From: Sthenelais limicola
Lineage: Eukaryota; Annelida; Polychaeta; Phyllodocida; Sigalionidae
Assembly: GCA_942159475.1 (NCBI GenBank)
Contig: OW804098.1
Span: 5,184,383-5,248,382 of the forward strand
DNA: 64,000 bases
Reading direction: 5' to 3'
Shown here: positions 22,849 through 33,600 of the stretch, one piece after another
How the letters are laid out: each line of letters begins with the position of its first letter
Position numbering within the stretch: position 1 is the first letter of the stretch
Notes under the pieces: generated by a model
What the model was told of the DNA's origin: nothing
Database searches by the model: none
Seen by the model: only the letters and a program-made list of their open reading frames with translations
Made by a program: the position numbers and the translations under genes

Positions 22849-25710
22849 ATAGACGACTGTCTAGAAGCGCTAGGTGGCAATGCGTGGTTTTGTACCCTAG
22901 ATCTGGAGAGTGGCTATTGGCAAATAGCCATGGATCCGGACAGTAAAGAGAAAACGGCTTTCACTACTTCCACGGGGTTGTACCAGTTTAAGGTGATGCC
23001 GTTTGGTCTTTGCAACGCCCCGGCCACGTTTCAGAAAATGATGACGGAGGTTCTCCGGGGGCTTAATGGCAAGATCTGCGTCGTCTATCTAGACGATGTG
23101 ATCATTTATGGTGCAACTATCCATGATGCGATTACGAACACGGGGTTGGTGTTTGATAGGTTGATGGCGTACGGCCTTAAGTTGAAGCCGAAAAAGTGTC
23201 GCCTCTTTCGTAAAGAGGTACAGTACTTGGGTCGCATCGTATCTAAGGAGGGGATACGGGCGGATCCGGAGAAGACGCGAGCGGTTGTCACTTGGCCTAT
23301 TCCGTTGACAGTGAAGGACATCAGATCATTTCTGGGCTTCGCTTCATATTACCGTCAGTTCATTCCGAGTTTTAATGATCTCGTGCGGCCATTGCAGGAA
23401 ACTGCAACAGCCGGGCAAAAGGTACTACGGTATAAGCTTACTTGGAATAGTGAGCTCGATGATGCATTCGAGGCTACGAAGAAAGCCTTGCTGTCCACGT
23501 CCGTCTTGGCGTATCCACGAGCGTCTGGCCAGTTTATTCTGGATACGGATGCGAGTGGTACGGCCATGGGGGCGGTCCTATCGCAGGTTCAGGACGAGCA
23601 AGAGCGGGTGATCGCATACGCCAGTAATTCGCTCTCGAAATCGCAGAAAAACTACTGTACTACGTACAGGGAGCTGCTAGCGGTCGTATATTATGTGCGG
23701 AAATTCAAACATTATTTATACGGCGCAGACTTCATAGTCCGTACGGACCACTCGTCTCTTACGTGGCTTATGACCTTCAAGGAACCAGAAAATATGCTGG
23801 CTCGTTGGTTGCTGGACTTACAGCAGTACGGGGTTACTAACAAAGGGGTTATTCAACACCGTCCGGGCAAGAAGCATGAAAATGCGGACGGCCTCTCTCG
23901 TAGACCCTACAGTCGTTGTAAACGTACAGATTGCGATGATTGTGGGGCACACGAAGCCGCTATAGCTGGTTTCGTGGGGGAGGGGAAAGGCACGGACGAC
24001 AATCTCGTATCTGTAAACCAGACTATCCGTGAGCAACAGCGCACGGACGATACTATCAATCGTATCATGGGTTTCCTGGAAAAGAACCGGGAACCCGCAA
24101 ATCTGACTAGTGAAAGTGATGAATTCAGAACAATCTGGAGTCACAAGACGGATTTGTGTCTAGAAGAAGGGGTACTCACTTTCAAGTGGAGAAAACCTTC
24201 GACTGGACATGTTTTCGCAAGGATCGTGTTGCCGTTTGACCAACGCCTATCTATGTTCAGGCGATATCACGGCCCGGCCTCAGCGGGACACTTTGGGCAC
24301 GCCAGAACAAAAGATGCTTTACGAAGAAGGTTCTTCTGGCCGGCTCAGTCCGGGGACATAAAAAGATGGATTCAGTTATGCCCCGAATGTAATGTGCGAA
24401 AAACACGAAAAGGTGTCAATAAATCGCCATTGCAAAAAGAGCTCACGGGAGAGAGGTTCAGTAGAATCTCGATGGATATCCTTAGTGGCTTTAAGACTAG
24501 CACGAGAGGAAATACTTGTGTATTGGTCATCGTGGATTACTTTTCAAAGTGGTCGGAAGCATACTGCTTACCGAACCATAAGGCGGCGACAGTCGCCTGG
24601 ACAGTATTTCGCAATTGGATCCTGCGGTTTGGCGCGCCCCGAGCGATACAAACTGATGGGGGCCCAGAGTTTGATGGAGAATTATTCCGGGAACTCTGCA
24701 ATCTCTACGACACGAAGAAACAGACAACTCTCCCGTATAGGCCACAGGCAAACGGGCAGGCAGAAAGGTTTAATCGTGTTCTCGTGGAACAGCTCTCGTG
24801 TTATGCGGATTATGGCGCGGATGATTGGGACACTTATATCCCATGCATCGCGGCGGCATATAATCATACGATTAACGCAAGTACGGGCTGCACTCCTCAT
24901 TCCGTGGTTTTCGGCACAGAGGCATATACACCTGCGGATCTAATTCATGGTGTACCTCGAAATGGCCTGGACTTCCCCTCCGGCTCAGGTTTCATCGAGG
25001 ATCTTCGTAAAAATTTACGGAAGTCGCACGAATATGTGCGTCGTACGTTGAAGAAAACGGCCATCGCTCAGAAACGCCATTTTGATTTGTCCGCAACAAA
25101 CCGGTCATTTGAAGTGGGGGACTGGATATATAGATATTACCCACCAAAGGCGGCGAACAAATATGGTGCGAAGTGGGATGGTCCGTTTAAAATAACCCGT
25201 GCATTAGGAGGCAACTCCTATGTCGTAGATACCGCGGCCGGTGGTGTCAAGTGGAGTGGAGATCTGATGAAATCCGTTCTTGACCCTGATAAGAGGGGAG
25301 AGCTCTGCAAAACGACCGGGTTGGAACAAGCTCCTGAGTATAGAAGGCTTGTGGCTGCTGGTAGAGATGTGGTGTCGCTGGAGAAGGGCAAGGCCGTGGC
25401 CGGCCAAGAGCTTGCTAAGTCGTTAGAGAAAACACTTCTCCGGAAAGTTAGTCTCGCGAACAGGCGTGGCCGCCCACCAAAACACAAAAAGGGGTGTACG
25501 AAGGAGACCGTGTCCCCTCCAAAGCGACTAACTCCTCTACCGAACCAGCAGAACAAGGGTAGGAAACCCTTGGTACCTAAGGCAGACAAGCCCGATAAGC
25601 TTGTACAACGGGACTCGGAGGTGCCGAATCCCACGAGGCCGCCCGATGTCGCGACGCGAGGCATTGGCAAACGAGTCTCCAAGCGTCCGGTCAGGCTTGG
25701 GATCGGATAG
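22849..25710 (+). pseudogene. Gypsy-1 Pol, C-terminal part: RT, RNase H, integrase
   Basis: Carries the rest of RT (LDLESGYWQIA, FGLCNAPATFQ, catalytic YLDD at 23,086-23,097, FLGFASYYRQFIPSF), RNase H (LDTDASGTAMGAV, TTYRELLAVVY, TDHSSLTWL), and integrase: an HHCC zinc domain (HGPASAGHFGH...CPEC), catalytic Asp (24,475), Asp (24,655) and Glu (24,763), spaced DX59DX35E, and a GPY/F-type module (KWDGPFKI). The tail has no chromodomain but a basic AT-hook-like RRGRPPKHKKG near 25,460-25,495. Catalytic residues are all present; only the upstream frameshift separates it from the protease. Confidence 0.9.
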
Positions 25711-27332
25711 CTCGGAGCGGCCGTTAGAGCCTCTATTTCAAATGACGAACACAAAAGGTCTGTTAACCCGGTCGTGTCTGTCGAAGACATGGGTTAAGAA
25801 AAAAAAGTACACAACGAGAAGTCATTTTGGTCAATACGCTAGGAGAGTGGACGCCTCTGTAACGATCAACCCTATACGGCAATAGCTGTACGAGGCGGAT
25901 GGGTGGAAACTGCTAGTATGGATCCATGATGTGGACAGTACCGATATCGGGCTGAAATCAACCATGTTCGCTAACAGTAAGAAACCTGAAGCCAAGTATG
26001 TTTCCCTGATCATAAAAAACTGCCATAGTACCTTGGAGCGGCCCGTCTAGGGCTACAGATTAACATATTTAACACGAAGGTGTTACTAACCGTGGTTAAA
26101 GACCACGTATTTACATACGTACAACATTCGTATAGATCAACTATACGGAAGTTATCCGGTTTACGGGTAGCAATGTTCGTGGAGGCTGGACCCGACCAGG
26201 GCGCCACCTTCAGGCGATCTGTTGATCACATGACTGATCTTAGAGCATCTGCCTCCAAGACAGTCAGTCAAGCGAGAAGCGAGTTGGTGGCCACACGTAA
26301 GTGGCTCACATCAACCGCATTTTTGGCTTTTTACACAGAGCAAGGAGAAATCCAGTTCACTGTAAGTAGCAGCAAACGTTAACTTTCATTGTTGGATCAT
26401 TGTGATATTGAAAATGAAAACATGTCATTATGTTACCATTGATGAATTACGATTGTTGAGTTCTGGCCGCTTCCATATAGCGTGCTAAGACATTACGCCA
26501 TGTGCATCGTGAGAACAAGAGGAGGCTGGTGCCAATGCCGACCATCTCAATGAAACTCTTTCCGATATGGAATTGGATCGTTGAGAACTATCCTTGATGT
26601 TCGCTAAATGTTGCCGTGGTAAAGCGATGAAATAGTAGATGGGAACTTTTGATTCCCGGGGGAAAGCTGTTTCGTTGTTTAAATCTGAGGGTTTCAATTG
26701 TCAACTCGAAGGCTGCCATGTGCGTGAAGGTGACCTTTCTGCACTGCCGGTGGTTTCGGTTGCTGACTTTTCTGTCGCCAGGTGGGGCGTGTCTGGTTCA
26801 GTTTCGTGTTTTCGTACGGGTACCGGCTACATTGTTAATAAAATGCTGGGCACGGATGAATACACGAATGCTGCCGGATAACGCTTTTCGTGAGTAGTGT
26901 CGCTCCCTATGGCGCAGGTGGCTCGTAGGGCCGCCCTAGCGCGCGAACTTTCGCGAGTGGTGTCAACTACGCAACCGGAACGGTTGGACACGGCTCCTGG
27001 GAGTTCGCGAGCGATGTCAACACCTCGGGTGCGATTGAGTTGTTTCATTCGGAGGACCCCCTATATAAGAGCCCCGAGTCTAAGAGAGAGGTAATTAACT
27101 TCGGCAAACACTCGTGGTTTGCCGTACCCCTCTATCTCGGCGGACTACTGGTTAGGTCGTTCGGGTGCGAGATTTCATTGTGACCCGTGAATTGAGTGTT
27201 CCACTTTGTATTACAGGGTACGGACTTCGTGTTCGGGGACGAGACGAGGCGGACGGAAAAGAAACGAGTGGGGACTGTCTCTGAGACGAGCCCCCTTCTA
27301 CCGTAGGGTAGCATTCCGCAGTCACGCTCATC
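25711..27332 (+). other. Gypsy-1 spacer between pol and ORF3
   Basis: 1.6 kb without a convincing ORF. Contains inverted words around 26,080-26,150, a candidate promoter at its right end (separate entry), a possible donor GAGAG|GTAATT at ~27,090 and a possible acceptor GTATTACAG at ~27,214. Confidence 0.5.
26885..27070 (+). promoter_or_regulatory. Candidate internal promoter for Gypsy-1 ORF3
   Basis: A TATA-box match CTATATAAGAG lies at about 27,060-27,070, 263 bases before the ORF3 ATG. Upstream are three related words: TTCGTGAGTAGTGTCGCT (~26,887), TTTCGCGAGTGGTGTCAACT (~26,948) and GTTCGCGAGCGATGTCAACA (~27,004), consensus TTCGYGAGYRRTGTCAAC. They look like a cluster of binding sites. This would let ORF3 be transcribed apart from the LTR-driven RNA. 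Confidence 0.5.
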
Positions 27333-29501
27333 ATGAGCGATGACAGCGGACACTCGGCCGCAGAATCCTTCGAGGAGACTGCAGCCAATCGCAAACGGCG
27401 TGTTCGTCGTGAGCGCGACCGCCGCCTCAAACGTGAGGTGGAAGGTCCGGCAAGTCACTCGGATGACTCAGACGCGAGCCCGTCGGATGGCCTAAAAGAC
27501 CCCGATGCGGCTGCCGGCAAGTACCGCCGGCACAAAGCTCTCAACGCCGCGGCGAAGAAGCTCAAGTGGGGGGATGGAAAGAAGCCGGTTCTTTCTCTAC
27601 TCCCCGCGAACGAGCGAGAGCGTAAGGAGGCGGTCCGTGACCCATCGGAGGTCGATCGTTTCCCCGACTACCCGGAGTACCACAAAGCGGTCTCCGTGGA
27701 GGAGTACAAACGGTTCTTTGAAACCTGTACTAACCCCCGTAAGGTCTTGCAAACGGCAGATCTAGCGTACTCGTTTGAAGCCGACCGTAAGCTTCAAATG
27801 GCTATGCTCCTCTACGAAGAGGGTTCGCGGTGCCCGTTCCTGCTCTGCAGAACGGAGGCGCTTGTCGGTAAGCCGCAGATATTTAAGTCGCGGCTTCTCT
27901 TCACCAGACACCTGTGTGAAGTGCATACCCCCGTGACACCGGTTTGGCGGTGTCCGATTGGGTATTGTCCCGTAACCGGGGACCGTCGCTCCGACATCGT
28001 GGCCCACGGGTCAAAGGAGCCGCATAAGATGGCCCGTAAAAAGGCTGTCGATAAAATTATGCCGGTTCTTGAGCGCGTGGGCGTTTCGTATCTCCCACAG
28101 TGGGGATACAAAAGCACGCTCCACCTTGCCTCTGCAACCTCGGAAGCCATTCTGAGGAACGCAAAGGAACAAAACTTCACCTCCAAGTACCCGTTGGAAA
28201 AGGACATTACCAAGCCTAAACGAACGGGGAAGACGAAGAGGAAGAAGAAGGGTTCCGATAAGTCGGACAAATCGGACCGTTCCGACACGGAAAAGCGGCC
28301 CGAGAAACGTCCGAAACTCGTGGACGCGCCGATTCCCGACAGGAACGCTTGGCTGGACGGATATAAAATTCCGTCCACAAAGGAGAAGGAATTCCCCAAC
28401 TTGCCCGCGCCTACAGGACTTACGGTCCTACAGAAGTCGCGTCGTCCCGCACCCGCAGCCGCGGAAGGTAGAGCACCTAGTGCCACCGTGCCGGACCCTC
28501 AGCCGGGTCCGTCACGACCTACGGCTGCCGCAAGGGCACCCCCACCCGAAGTCGACCGGGCGGGCATCGCCCGTACCCGAAAGGTGGTGGCCGATCGCGC
28601 AGCGGTCCTCCGGCTGGCTCTACAAGAGTCGCTGGAAGGCTTCTGTGTCGATATCGCAGAGACCTACAGGCCTCTCGATAACGTGGACCGTTTGGTTGAT
28701 AGCCAAGCGGAAATCGCGCAGCTCATGGAGGACCTTAACAGGTCCCTCAACGAGCAGGAACTCCTGGTCGAGAGGGTAAACCTTCTCGATACGCAAGTCA
28801 ACGGACTTCGCCGGGAGAACCAGGAGCTGCATGCGGAGGTCACTCTGCTGCGGGCACAGGCCGCGCAACGGGCTATGCAACCCGCGTCTCCCCCACCACC
28901 AAGGGTAGAGACGGCTCCTCCGGTGCAGAATCCGATTCTGCGCCTGGAACAGAGGAAGTTGGAGGTCCGCGAAAAGTTCAATCGAGCTTTGCGCGCGGAG
29001 CCGACCATTCCTCCGGGTTTCGGTCCGGGTGATCGTCAGACCGCCAAACCTCTTTTCGGAGGTGTAGGTCGGGGCACTCCCACCCATGCTCAAGCCCGCG
29101 CGCCCACCCGCGTCGCGAATACGAAGGTGTCCTCTACCGCGGGGGCATCAACGCTCGCTAACGCGACCCCTCTCTGTGGTACGGAGACGGAGATGGAGGT
29201 AGACCCGCACGAGGGGTCAACTGCTCGAAAGGAGGAGAAGGCGGCGGCACAGCGTCGTTTCGAGCAGGGTCGGGTTGAGGCAGAGCGGCTCCGTGTCCAA
29301 CGGGAGACGACTCTAGCCGAGACACGCCTGGTCAAAGAGGCCTTGGAGAGGAAACTCCGGGAAGAGGAAACTCTGCGACAGGCGGAAGACCTACGACTCC
29401 AACGGGAGGAGGCTGCTCTACGGGAGGCCGAAGAGCAGCGACTCCGGCAGGAGGAGGCTGCTCTGCGGCAAGCAGAACAGCAGAGCAGTTCGTCTAGCTG
29501 A
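27333..29501 (+). CDS. Gypsy-1 ORF3: C2H2-like zinc finger and coiled-coil protein
   Basis: A 722-residue ORF at the place where retroviruses carry env, but it has no signal peptide or TM helix. The N-terminus is charged with a very basic stretch (NRKRRVRRERDRRLKRE). Two C2H2-like fingers follow: C167-X4-C172-X20-H193-X4-H198 and C207-X4-C212-X12-H225-X5-H231. Then come a Lys-rich segment (KTKRKKKGSDKSDKSDRSD; nuclear-localisation-like), a Pro/Ala-rich linker, a first coiled coil (about 430-520) and a long Arg/Glu/Leu coiled coil (620-715) made of near-repeats of LRQEEAALREAEEQR. The frame ends in QSSSSS, where a shift puts the coiled coil into the ORF at 29,479-30,474. A nucleic-acid-binding or nuclear role is inference; I recognise no named family. 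Confidence 0.7.
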   Translation: MSDDSGHSAAESFEETAANRKRRVRRERDRRLKREVEGPASHSDDSDASPSDGLKDPDAAAGKYRRHKALNAAAKKLKWGDGKKPVLSLLPANERERKEAVRDPSEVDRFPDYPEYHKAVSVEEYKRFFETCTNPRKVLQTADLAYSFEADRKLQMAMLLYEEGSRCPFLLCRTEALVGKPQIFKSRLLFTRHLCEVHTPVTPVWRCPIGYCPVTGDRRSDIVAHGSKEPHKMARKKAVDKIMPVLERVGVSYLPQWGYKSTLHLASATSEAILRNAKEQNFTSKYPLEKDITKPKRTGKTKRKKKGSDKSDKSDRSDTEKRPEKRPKLVDAPIPDRNAWLDGYKIPSTKEKEFPNLPAPTGLTVLQKSRRPAPAAAEGRAPSATVPDPQPGPSRPTAAARAPPPEVDRAGIARTRKVVADRAAVLRLALQESLEGFCVDIAETYRPLDNVDRLVDSQAEIAQLMEDLNRSLNEQELLVERVNLLDTQVNGLRRENQELHAEVTLLRAQAAQRAMQPASPPPPRVETAPPVQNPILRLEQRKLEVREKFNRALRAEPTIPPGFGPGDRQTAKPLFGGVGRGTPTHAQARAPTRVANTKVSSTAGASTLANATPLCGTETEMEVDPHEGSTARKEEKAAAQRRFEQGRVEAERLRVQRETTLAETRLVKEALERKLREEETLRQAEDLRLQREEAALREAEEQRLRQEEAALRQAEQQSSSSS

Positions 29502-30474
29502 GACGGCCAAGCGGGAAGCTTTCGAGCGACAACGTCTGCTAGACAAGGAGCAGTCGGCCCACGACATGGCAGTCTTCCGCGAGGAAGAGGAGAAGGAGGA
29601 AGCTGAACGGCAGCAGGCCAAGCTGAATCAGGAGATTCAAGAGCTCCGTGAGACAGAGAGTCGGCTGCGAGTTGAGGCTCTCAATTCGCGCCGGCCGGCC
29701 TTTCCACTATCCCACGGGATAGAACCTCCCTCCATCCAGGTAGTGGACCCCGCGGGGATCCCTATGGATACGGGTGGCACGCTCATCGGCGTTACTGACT
29801 TAACTCGGCAACGTGAGAATCAGAGCGTGTGTACGGGCACGGGTTTAGCTCCGCGGATGTCAGCAGCTATGTGGGGGCCTAACATGCCCTCGGCTAGCCA
29901 ATCCGCGGAAGCAGAGGATTCGGTCGAGGTAACTCCGGCTGCTTCCTCCACGCCCCGTTCGTACAGACCACCCCGAGGGGACGTCTCCTCGGCGACCAAG
30001 CGCCTCTCCTTTATAGAGGACAAAACTTTGGTGGCACGGCCGGCACCGCCTCCGAGCGGTGAGGCCTCCCCAAAGTTGGACGAGGCGCTACCTTCGTTGG
30101 ATACGTTCAGTCTTCCCGTCACCGCGCCCACGGGTACGAGTGTGGAAGGGGTCGAGGGAAATGGTGATGCGATCGCGCTACCATGGCCTCGCACGGACGA
30201 AGGTACCACTCCCGTGGACCATCTGGCGGCAGCAGGCTCGGGCTCTGACAAGTCGGTAGAAATATCGGACGGGGAAGAGCACGAGCTGCTGCAGGAGTCG
30301 GACTCCGAAACAGCGTTAATATACGACGATCTGGGACAAGAAGACAACGTAGTTGTCGTCCCAGATTCGCGTTTCGACCCGTTCGATGAAGCCCTTATTG
30401 GGAATCTCTCGCTTCACGGCATCTCCAAAACGGAGGGGGACGCTGAGGCGAAGGAGGCAGGGGAGTTCGTCTAG
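29479..30474 (+). CDS. Gypsy-1 ORF3, C-terminal continuation in the next frame
   Basis: Frame 1 is open through the ORF3 stop (29,499) and reads RAVRLAETAKREAFERQRLL, directly continuing the heptad pattern of ORF3. So the two ORFs were probably one of about 1,045 residues, broken by a small indel in the CAGCAGAGCAG-rich stretch. The first ATG in this frame is at 29,566 (302 residues). The coiled coil goes on to about 29,690; the rest is acidic, Pro/Ser-rich and probably disordered. Confidence 0.65.
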   Translation, partial: SRAVRLAETAKREAFERQRLLDKEQSAHDMAVFREEEEKEEAERQQAKLNQEIQELRETESRLRVEALNSRRPAFPLSHGIEPPSIQVVDPAGIPMDTGGTLIGVTDLTRQRENQSVCTGTGLAPRMSAAMWGPNMPSASQSAEAEDSVEVTPAASSTPRSYRPPRGDVSSATKRLSFIEDKTLVARPAPPPSGEASPKLDEALPSLDTFSLPVTAPTGTSVEGVEGNGDAIALPWPRTDEGTTPVDHLAAAGSGSDKSVEISDGEEHELLQESDSETALIYDDLGQEDNVVVVPDSRFDPFDEALIGNLSLHGISKTEGDAEAKEAGEFV

Positions 30475-30910
30475 AACTCCCCCCCCCCATAGGGATTGGG
30501 ATCAGCACTGCGATCCCCCGAGGCGGCTGTCTCGTGTGGGTTCATCTCACAGCGAGGGGGGGGGCTCTCCTCCTCGCAGGTGGTGGTTTTTATCCGCAAG
30601 GCTAGTATGGCTCACTAGCCTCGCTTTTATTAATAAAGCTCGTGCACGAAAATTTTTTATTGCTTCGAATGTACGCTTCCAGTTGTACCGCGCTGCGAGA
30701 CTGGGACGGACAGGCATGTCCGGTGGCCTCTTTAGGCCTATGAAGGCTACGAACCTTGGGGGCGAGTGCAAGCCTGGCTCTAGGATCCGTGCGGCGGAGT
30801 GGCATAACATTTGCCCCGCTGCACACGAGGATCTGGAGCCACGAGGATCTCCTTAGTGCCACGGCGGACCCTACATAACTAGTTATCGTGGACCCCTTCA
30901 ACTCCAACTA
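30475..30910 (+). other. Gypsy-1 3' untranslated region
   Basis: Non-coding stretch after ORF3 with runs of C (30,479-30,488) and G (30,556-30,565) that could pair. Contains TTAATAAAG at about 30,630. Confidence 0.5.
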
Positions 30911-30922
30911 GTGAGGGGGCAG
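30911..30922 (+). promoter_or_regulatory. Polypurine tract of Gypsy-1
   Basis: GTGAGGGGGCAG lies directly before the 3' LTR, where plus-strand DNA synthesis is primed. Confidence 0.75.
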
Positions 30923-31347
30923 TGTAGTGGGTCCGCCACCCGGAATACAGCGAGGCTGTCGACTATCGCCAATCACCATCCAGGCTACGACAGCGGGGGC
31001 ACTTCTACCAGCGCCGGAGACGACTACCACCAGTTCCGGCCAGTTCCGTCAGGGGGCGACATACGACCACCGTGCAGACGACACTGCAGACACCCTCCGA
31101 CGGACGGTAGGCGGAGGATACTACTACCTCCGCAAGGGGATCCAGGCTTCGCTTAACACTACAGACTCGAGCCGCGCCGCGGACCGAGATACTTCTGTTG
31201 TTCAAATTAAGCACCCTTGCTTCAGTAACAAAACCTTTGTAACTGTATACCTTTGGGAAATAAACCAGGTTCAAACGAATCTCCTCGTATTCGTGATTCT
31301 TTACGGAATTTCGTAACCTCGCGCCCACGAATCTGCGGTTCACTACA
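30923..31347 (+). repeat. 3' LTR of Gypsy-1 (425 bp)
   Basis: Identical to the 5' LTR except for an extra 11 bases (CGGTAGGCGGA context at ~31,100-31,112) and one A/G change. AATAAA at 31,259-31,264. Followed by TAAT, the target duplication. Confidence 0.95.
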
Positions 31348-32603
31348 TAATTAAATAAAGGCACTAAATAAGGCCCATGACGCGGACACTTATAGAAATA
31401 TAAAATTCAGCGCTTTAATCTGGAACGTGTAACTTATAATTTGGTATACTTATAATTTTAGAGCCATACTTGAGATTTGAATAGTTTTTCTTTATTAAAA
31501 TCACTGATATAACCATGGCAACCAACTAAGCCTAACTATTATTACTCCCTTATTTGGTAATGTCATCACTCTGGCCATATTTTGGGCTATATTTGCCTTT
31601 TAACTAGTATTCCAGTTGAATTTACAATAGTTTAATTTCATTTCATTTCTTCTTAGAGCTAATTTTTTGAGAATTCAATATCTACAATACATCATATTAT
31701 CAATGGAATTTGGACATCAGCCTTATGAAATAATCTGGGAGGTCTATCATTCTGATTAAAGAAAAGATGTTTCCTTATCTTTGATGTCTCCCCAAACCAG
31801 GCCAAAATTGGTCATTTTTTACCATTTCGTCGCTTGACTCCTACTGTTTTTATTCCTTGGGACAATATCCGAATCACACATGTGATATATCATCAGATGC
31901 AGAAATTTGTTTATCACAACTTGCAGAGATAACATTAGTTTTCATTAATTTTTCATCAAATGAGAGAGATTTGATTGCCACAAGGTCCTTATGTTTTTAC
32001 AATTTCAAAATTTTTCAGAAACAGTTGCCATGCCATGGCAACTGATAATATATATACTTGTTCAGAACTCGTATAAAAAACTAAAAAGCTATCAGGGTTC
32101 AATTGGAGATATGTCTAGAAACATAATGTTTATGGGCCTTATTTAGTGGTCCAAGCTAATAAATAGGCTGCTATGTGTGTCATGCCAAATGTCTGCTACC
32201 AGAGTGTAAATGTGGAATGTGGCAACCATTGCGGAAGGGACCTTGGTCAATTATGAACGCACATAATAGGCTTGTTGCTAGTCTCCCATATTACACACCA
32301 ATGTTGATGGTGTGTAATATTACCAAAATATTATTTCTGTTGGGTGTATTGCGCCATTGTAACTGTTGTTCATCTTCTGTGATTAATCTATGTAGTGTTG
32401 ACCCAAGCCGGTATTGGAGTAGTTTCTTTCCATATGTTGTTTGAATGAAAAGATGGAGCGATCAATTCGCCAGGGTGGGCACATGATAAGATTTAACCAG
32501 GAGAGATGGATTAATAGTTGAAATGGCCAAAAAAGTTAGTAAATGAAGGCGTTTGTGTTTGTGTTAGTTTATTTGTGTGTGGGATCTGACCCATTATGGA
32601 CTA
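31348..32603. other. No gene recognised
   Basis: AT-rich sequence. A perfect 13-bp hairpin ATATTACACACCA / TGGTGTGTAATAT lies at 32,288-32,320. The words near 32,165-32,205 resemble 11,275-11,350, suggesting another old dispersed repeat. Confidence 0.4.
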
Positions 32604-32736
32604 AAAGCAATAAACAACAAGGGTTGTAGCATTCGGACATTCTGGCATGCCATAGAAGTCCATTGGCTTGCAGCCTCAGGACTTCTATAGCATGCCAGAA
32701 TGTCTGAATGCTACAACCCTCATTGTTTATCGCTAC
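32604..32736. mobile_element. Foldback element with ~57-base arms
   Basis: Left arm 32,604-32,661 and right arm 32,679-32,736 are near-perfect reverse complements (share GTAGCATTC.GACATTCTGGC and ATGC.ATAGAAGTCC) around a 17-base loop. The preceding GATCTGACCCATTA.GGACTA also occurs before the foldback at 55,985 and, changed, at 11,508. Confidence 0.75.
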
Positions 32737-32739
32737 ACT

Positions 32740-33446
32740 AGATGGAACCATGTTCTATATGCTTGTGTTTGACTTCTCTCTATATGTGTTGTGATTATAG
32801 CCTATGTTTGTTCCATTGAGTTGATGAGCCGCTGTTGCACTTCTGTGATTTCGCCTCCAGATCTCTTCCGGGCTTAAACAATACCAATATTCATTAAATG
32901 TGATTGTATAGGTTACTTCTGCAAGAATATATTATGAATATAATGAGGATAGTGGGGGAAAGAAGGTATACGGTGGATAATATTCTATTAATAGTTTTAA
33001 TATAGTTTTAATATTGCTCCAAATTAAATAAGAACATAGAGAAAATACATTTGCAATTCAAGTTTTTATTCCTGAGCTCCATTTGCTGACCATAGAAGGT
33101 GTGACAGAGACCTTATGAAATAATGAACAGATACATCAAGGAATTTGTAACAAAAATAAGGAATATATAAATACATATAATGAATGAATAAGTACAAACT
33201 TCATCATCAATTAGAGTAATATTTAACAAATAGATGGTCAAAGTCTGGAAGCTCTAGCATGAACCAATAATTAGTTATGAATAATGAAGTAATATAATCA
33301 GGAAATAGCAGCAGTCATTGAGATGTAGACCGGTGTTGCGTCCAAAAGTAGACATATGTACTAATGATGAAATCCGTACAGACTTTTCCTCTGTGGTACA
33401 AGCTATTTCTCATATTACAAATTCTTTTCCAACTGCTAACTTCCTA
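32740..33446. other. No feature recognised
   Basis: AT-rich sequence between the foldback element and the terminal-inverted-repeat element. Confidence 0.4.
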
Positions 33447-33600
33447 TAGTCAGGTGCCTTAAGGGAAAAACCGTTATTTTTTGGATAAAAGTATCAAATT
33501 TGGTACACATGTAGGCAAGCATATACCTTTGAATATTTTTCCTTGCAACAAGAATTAAAATCACTGGAACACCAATTTTTGACATTTTTTTCAAAATGGC
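33447..33600 (+). repeat. Left terminal inverted repeat
   Basis: Reverse complement of 37,335-37,497 with small gaps; see the element entry. Confidence 0.7.

Larger units (their letters stand above)
18791..31347 (+). mobile_element. Ty3/Gypsy-type LTR retrotransposon with a third ORF (Gypsy-1), 12,557 bp
   Basis: Complete element: LTRs TGTAG...CTACA, flanked on both sides by TAAT (target duplication), PBS, gag, -1 frameshift signal, pol in the order protease-RT-RNase H-integrase (Gypsy order), 1.6-kb spacer, third ORF, polypurine tract, 3' LTR. At 12.6 kb it is about twice the size of a common Gypsy element. The two LTRs differ by one 11-base indel and at least one substitution, so it inserted recently. 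Still, it is not intact: in-frame stop in gag (20,842), frameshift in RT (~22,848), frameshift in ORF3 (~29,480-29,500). The interior is clearly more GC-rich than the host DNA. No envelope-like membrane protein was found. Confidence 0.93.

Noticed and set aside
24392..24943. 183-residue ORF overlapping integrase, and other antisense or shifted ORFs in Gypsy-1
   Set aside because: Shadow frames in GC-rich coding DNA; the integrase frame has all catalytic motifs.
29479..29510. Programmed frameshift between the two ORF3 parts
   Set aside because: No slippery heptamer or downstream stem found; the CAG-rich context and the RT frameshift elsewhere favour a mutation.
29566..30474. Envelope gene in Gypsy-1
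   Set aside because: No signal peptide, TM helix, cleavage site or glycosylation-rich ectodomain in either ORF3 part.
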